This document shows, piece after piece, positions 61,280 through 64,000 of a stretch of 64,000 bases of DNA. A model generated the notes under the pieces. It worked only from the letters and a program-made list of their open reading frames with translations. It was not told the DNA's origin and did no database searches. Every line of letters begins with the position of its first letter. Position 1 is the stretch's first letter. The translations under genes were made by a program, and so were the position numbers. Source of the DNA: Flavobacteriales bacterium (GTDB lineage Bacteria > Bacteroidota > Bacteroidia > Flavobacteriales_F > PHOS-HE28); the NCBI GenBank assembly GCA_016704485.1, contig JADJAA010000002.1, forward strand, positions 1,290,133-1,354,132. Reading direction: 5' to 3'.

Positions 61280-62355
61280 GTGAAGACCATACTATTGATA
61301 GAGGACGATGCCGACATGCGTGAGAACACCGCCGAGATATTGGAACTCGCGGACTACCGTGTATTGAAAGCGGAGAACAGGAGGCGCGGCGTGGAAATAG
61401 CCCGCGGAGGAATCACCCGATTCGATACTCTGCGACATCATGATGCCGGAACTCGATGGACATGGTGTACTGTACCTGTTGGGCCGCGATCCAGCAGCCG
61501 GCAGCCGAGATCCGTTCATCTTTCTCAGTGCAAAAGCAGAACGCAGCGATGTGCGAAAGGGGATGGAATTGGGTGCCGATGACACCTCACCAAACCATTC
61601 GAAGAGGGTGATTGCTCAATGCCGTAGAAGGGCGTTTGAAACGGAGCGATCTATTCCGCAAAGGCTTTGACAATGGCTTCGAAGGCCTGAACAAATTCAT
61701 GGACAAGGCCCGCGGTCTGGAAGCGTTGAAGGATATAAGCAGCCATCGCAAAACGCGCAAGATCGCGAAGAAGGAAACCTTGTTCCATGATGGCGACGGA
61801 TGCGCCAGCTCCCGTACATCGTAGCTGGGAAAGTGCGCACGTACAAGATGAACAACGACGGCAAGGTGGTGACGGGCCTCCACGGGATCGGTGATTTCGT
61901 GGGCTACATGGGACTTTTGGAGAACGGCCGTGCCATGGAGACCGCCGAAGCGTTGGAAGACTGCGAAGTTGCGCTGATCCCGTGCGAAGACCTCTTGGCC
62001 CTGCTGCATAAGGACCGTGATAGGCATCCGCTTCATCAAAATGCTCACGCACGATGTAAAAGGAAAGGAAAAGCACTTATTGCAACTTGCCTATGCCAGC
62101 GTTCGTCAGCGCGTTGCGCAAGCGCTGTTACGTGTGCATGACCGCTATGCGGAGGAGGACAAAGCAGACCTCGGCTTGCGCATAAGCAGAGAAGACCTAG
62201 CAAGCATCGTGGGCACGGCAACGGAATCACTGATCCGGTGTTTGAGCGACCTGAAGGATGAAGGACTGATCACCACGCAAGGCCGGGATATTCAGATCGC
62301 TGATAAAACAGGTCTGGAGAAGCTGGCCTATCGGCGAGAGTACCATCGAGTTTAA
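61280..62355 (+). pseudogene. Response regulator fused to a Crp/Fnr-type DNA-binding protein, several frameshifts
   Basis: GTG 61280, 8 bp after the kinase, starts KTILLIEDDADMRENTAEIL, a receiver domain. After a shift near 61400 the phospho-acceptor segment reads ILCDIMMPELDGHGVLYLLG, then FIFLSAKAERSDVRKGMELG. Further shifts near 61583 and 61612 lead to LLNAVEGRLKRSDLFRKGFD; another near 61800 gives a cNMP-binding-like barrel (YIVAGKVRTYKMNNDGKVVT; GDFVGYMGLLENGRAME); a last near 62015 gives the Crp HTH (LRISREDLASIVGTATESLI; LKDEGLITTQG). It joins two-component input to a Crp/Fnr output of about 358 residues, and lacks the N-terminal Cys cluster of oxygen-sensing Fnr. Confidence 0.75.
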
Positions 62356-62559
62356 GTGGATACTAGCATACCGGACAGTCTAGATCTTGCTGCATAACCA
62401 AGGATCTTATCAACGCCAGAAATACATTATCTTGGCTTTCAATTCCTTACGACCTCTTTTCACGGCGCTTGGATAGCGGAACTATCTAAGGGTCGTTGGA
62501 TAAGCCTCTTGTTGGCCATAATCAAAAACACAATAATCATGGATTCAATATTTGAAAAT
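62356..62559. other. Gap between the REC-Crp gene and the insertion element
   Basis: About 200 bp with no recognised gene, promoter or strong hairpin. It ends in ATTTGAAAAT, the left target duplication of the insertion element. Confidence 0.4.
62550..62559. repeat. Left target-site duplication of the IS element
   Basis: ATTTGAAAAT directly precedes the left end of the element. Nine of its ten bases (ATTTGAAAA) recur at 63992-64000, where the window stops. Confidence 0.5.
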
Positions 62560-62583
62560 CACTGCACGTCCTTGGAACAATAG
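62560..62583 (+). repeat. Left terminal inverted repeat of the IS element
   Basis: Contains CGTCC-TT-GGAACAAT, matching the reverse complement of the right end apart from small insertions. Confidence 0.5.
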
Positions 62584-62672
62584 AACGGACCGGATAATTT
62601 TGTGCACTGCTAAAATAGGAAAGGGACCCCCTGATTGCGTCGCGGATCCTTTCCATAATTGAAAATAGTACC

Positions 62673-63940
62673 ATGGGCAAAATTAAGGCAAGGCTCGGAA
62701 CTCCGGTTTACGGACGGCTGTTATCGCTTATCACCGAAAGACTTCCATAATGCGGTAGTTGAAACCGGTGCAGACTTCGCTGTAAAGCTCAACTACATGG
62801 ACCTTGATGGGGTGCTATAGGTTTTTGCCGTGTTCCAAAGAACTTCGGGGCTTCACGAACTCACCAGTGGTTTAGCGGGTTATAGCGAAGGTCTGAAACA
62901 CTACAGAGGTTACTCACCTGCCCAAACGCAGCACCTAAGCGATACGAATAAGAGCGACCACCAGAGTTGTTCGCTAGGGTTTTCCGGACCTTCTACCGCC
63001 GATATAGACACTATTTATCGGACGGCAGTTTGCCAAAAGAACAGACGTTGGCTACGTAATTTGTTCTTGGTAGACTCAACCACAGTTACACTTTTCAAAG
63101 AGATAAAGGCTTGTGGGCGCACTCCTGCCGACGGAAAACGCAAGAGGAACTTGGAGTGAAGGTCCACATGGAGTGCACCTTACTGAAGAAGTGCCATCTC
63201 TGATTCGGATTTACAAAGCGGCCACCAACGACAAGCAGTTCATGCCTGAGTTCAAGAACATGGCCAAGGGAACCATGTTGGTGTTCAATAGGGGCGTACA
63301 TGAACTACCCTTTGTATAGGCACTGGGGTAAGACCGGGGTGCATTTGTTACGCGCCTAAACCTGCACGAAGCACAGGTGCAAATACTTACTTGTCCGCGA
63401 TGGCCCGGTAAGCGCAAGCGCCAAGAAGGCTGGAGTACTCAAAAAGACCAATGGGTTCTGCTGGGCCACGAAGGCGAACTCAACCCTATACTGTTGCGCT
63501 TGATAGCCTACGACCAGACCTTCAAACGCCACCTTGCAATTCATTACCAACATGGGTAAAATGGGATCCGGTGGAGCGTAGCCCGAGCCTATAAACAGCG
63601 GTAGGAAATTAGAGATACTATTCAAGCGTCTCAAGCAGAACCTGAAGTTTACCGACTTCATAGGTGACAATGAGAACGCGATCGGATCAAGATCTGGTGC
63701 GTAATCATGGATCTATTGGTAAAATCAATATAAGGGTATTTACTCTATTTCAAGATCCGTAGCATATTCAACGATGGTGGAGCTGGTGCTGATGCATTTA
63801 ATGGCCCAGCGAGATTACAAAGGAATTGTTCACTGAAACCACATGATCATACCACTTTTCGGATGTACCCCAACCAACGGCTTTACGTTTTTAACGGACC
63901 ACCTAACTTTGGTGTCCGGCAGACCAGTTCAGCAAAATAA
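62673..63940 (+). pseudogene. IS4-family transposase, broken into several frames
   Basis: ATG 62673 begins MGKIKARLGTPVYGRLLSLI, a typical IS4 (DUF4372-like) start. The rest is spread over three frames: HELTSGLAGYSEGLKHYRGY, FYRRYRHYLSDGSLPK, RNLFLVDSTTVTLFKEIKAC (first catalytic Asp), VKVHMECTLLKK, NDKQFMPEFKNMAKGTMLVF followed by NRG where DRG is usual, and YKQRWEIEILFKRLKQN with the Y-2-R-3-E-6-K signature. It ends around TAA 63938-63940. At least six frame changes, and an Asn replacing the second catalytic Asp, argue for inactivity, unless base errors account for them. Confidence 0.7.
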
Positions 63941-63972
63941 GGTCTTCCGGGACGTCAATCTGCCGAGCTGGG

Positions 63973-63991
63973 ATTGTTCCGGACGACGATG
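63973..63991 (-). repeat. Right terminal inverted repeat of the IS element
   Basis: On the plus strand the end reads ATTGTTCC-GGACGACGATG; its reverse complement aligns with the left end at CGTCC and GGAACAAT. Confidence 0.5.
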
Positions 63992-64000
63992 ATTTGAAAA
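63992..64000. repeat. Right target-site duplication of the IS element (cut by window edge)
   Basis: ATTTGAAAA matches the first nine bases of 62550-62559. The tenth base lies outside the window. Confidence 0.5.

Larger units (their letters stand above)
62560..63991 (+). mobile_element. IS4-type insertion sequence, about 1.43 kb
   Basis: The element carries one transposase-like region and plausible imperfect inverted ends. The left end reads CACTGCACGTCCTTGGAACA and the right end, reverse-complemented, reads CATCGTCGTCCGGAACAAT; aligned, they share CGTCC and GGAACAAT. An ATTTGAAAA(T) duplication flanks both. Size, ends and transposase motifs fit IS4-family elements. The duplication argues that insertion was not ancient. 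Confidence 0.65.

Noticed and set aside
1..64000. tRNA or rRNA genes
   Set aside because: No cloverleaf with a GGTTCGA-type arm and no ribosomal RNA blocks were seen; a covariance-model scan would be decisive.

Overview
The window looks like a piece of a Bacteroidota chromosome, probably order Flavobacteriales, of medium GC. The evidence is a set of secreted proteins with type IX secretion (T9SS) type A C-terminal sorting domains, Bacteroidota-type promoters (TTG, about 20 bp, TAnnTTTG), a clade II type nosZ cluster, a fused CcoNO cytochrome oxidase subunit, and TPR-rich sensor proteins. It reads as a facultatively aerobic, nitrous-oxide-respiring bacterium. No rRNA, tRNA or CRISPR array was seen.

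Layout. 1-3.6 kb: the 5' part (minus strand) of a giant secreted protein built of ~138-residue repeats. 3.7-4.2 kb and 11.2-11.7 kb: two decayed Ycf48-like gene remnants that share a 60-bp segment. 4.3-11.1 kb: a LytS/LytTR two-component pair followed by four secreted or lipoprotein genes, one frameshifted. 11.7-19.6 kb: a small conserved protein, three double-domain universal stress proteins, an acetyl-CoA hydrolase/transferase family protein, a nucleotidyltransferase pair and RecQ. 19.6-22.4 kb: a GbsR/MarR-type regulator with its own palindromic operator, heading an operon of paralogous membrane proteins and a TIGR01777 epimerase. 23.2-27.6 kb: a MacB-like ABC exporter with adaptor. 27.6-37.0 kb: a 53-bp tandem repeat, a leucine-rich-repeat T9SS protein, a TPR adenylate cyclase, a serine hydrolase, a polytopic membrane protein, RsmE and a DUF4159 protein. 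37.3-41.2 kb: a haem-handling HmuS protein with a coupled 43-residue membrane protein, then the copper P-type ATPase CcoI. 41.3-44.4 kb: two divergent Cys-rich paralogues, an NTF2-like lipoprotein and a polytopic protein with membrane histidine motifs.

44.4-62.4 kb is the respiratory core: cytochrome c, nosZ, a membrane-protein/NosL fusion, nosD, nosF, nosY, a CopD-like protein, a fasciclin lipoprotein, then ccoS-ccoNO-ccoQ-ccoP-ccoG-ccoH-SafE, a VOC protein, a cysteine-dioxygenase-like enzyme, a PAS histidine kinase and a response regulator fused to a Crp/Fnr-type DNA-binding protein. Candidate Crp/Fnr boxes (TGAY-N4-GTCA or CTGAT-N4-ATCAG) lie upstream of the nos cytochrome, the cco cluster and the dioxygenase gene. 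This suggests that the locally encoded kinase/REC-Crp pair, or a related Fnr protein, controls a low-oxygen and N2O regulon.

62.5 kb to the window edge is a frame-disrupted IS4-type element with plausible inverted ends and a target duplication. Single-base frameshifts cluster in several genes from 50.9 kb onward. They may be assembly errors or recent decay, and the sequence alone cannot decide between them.
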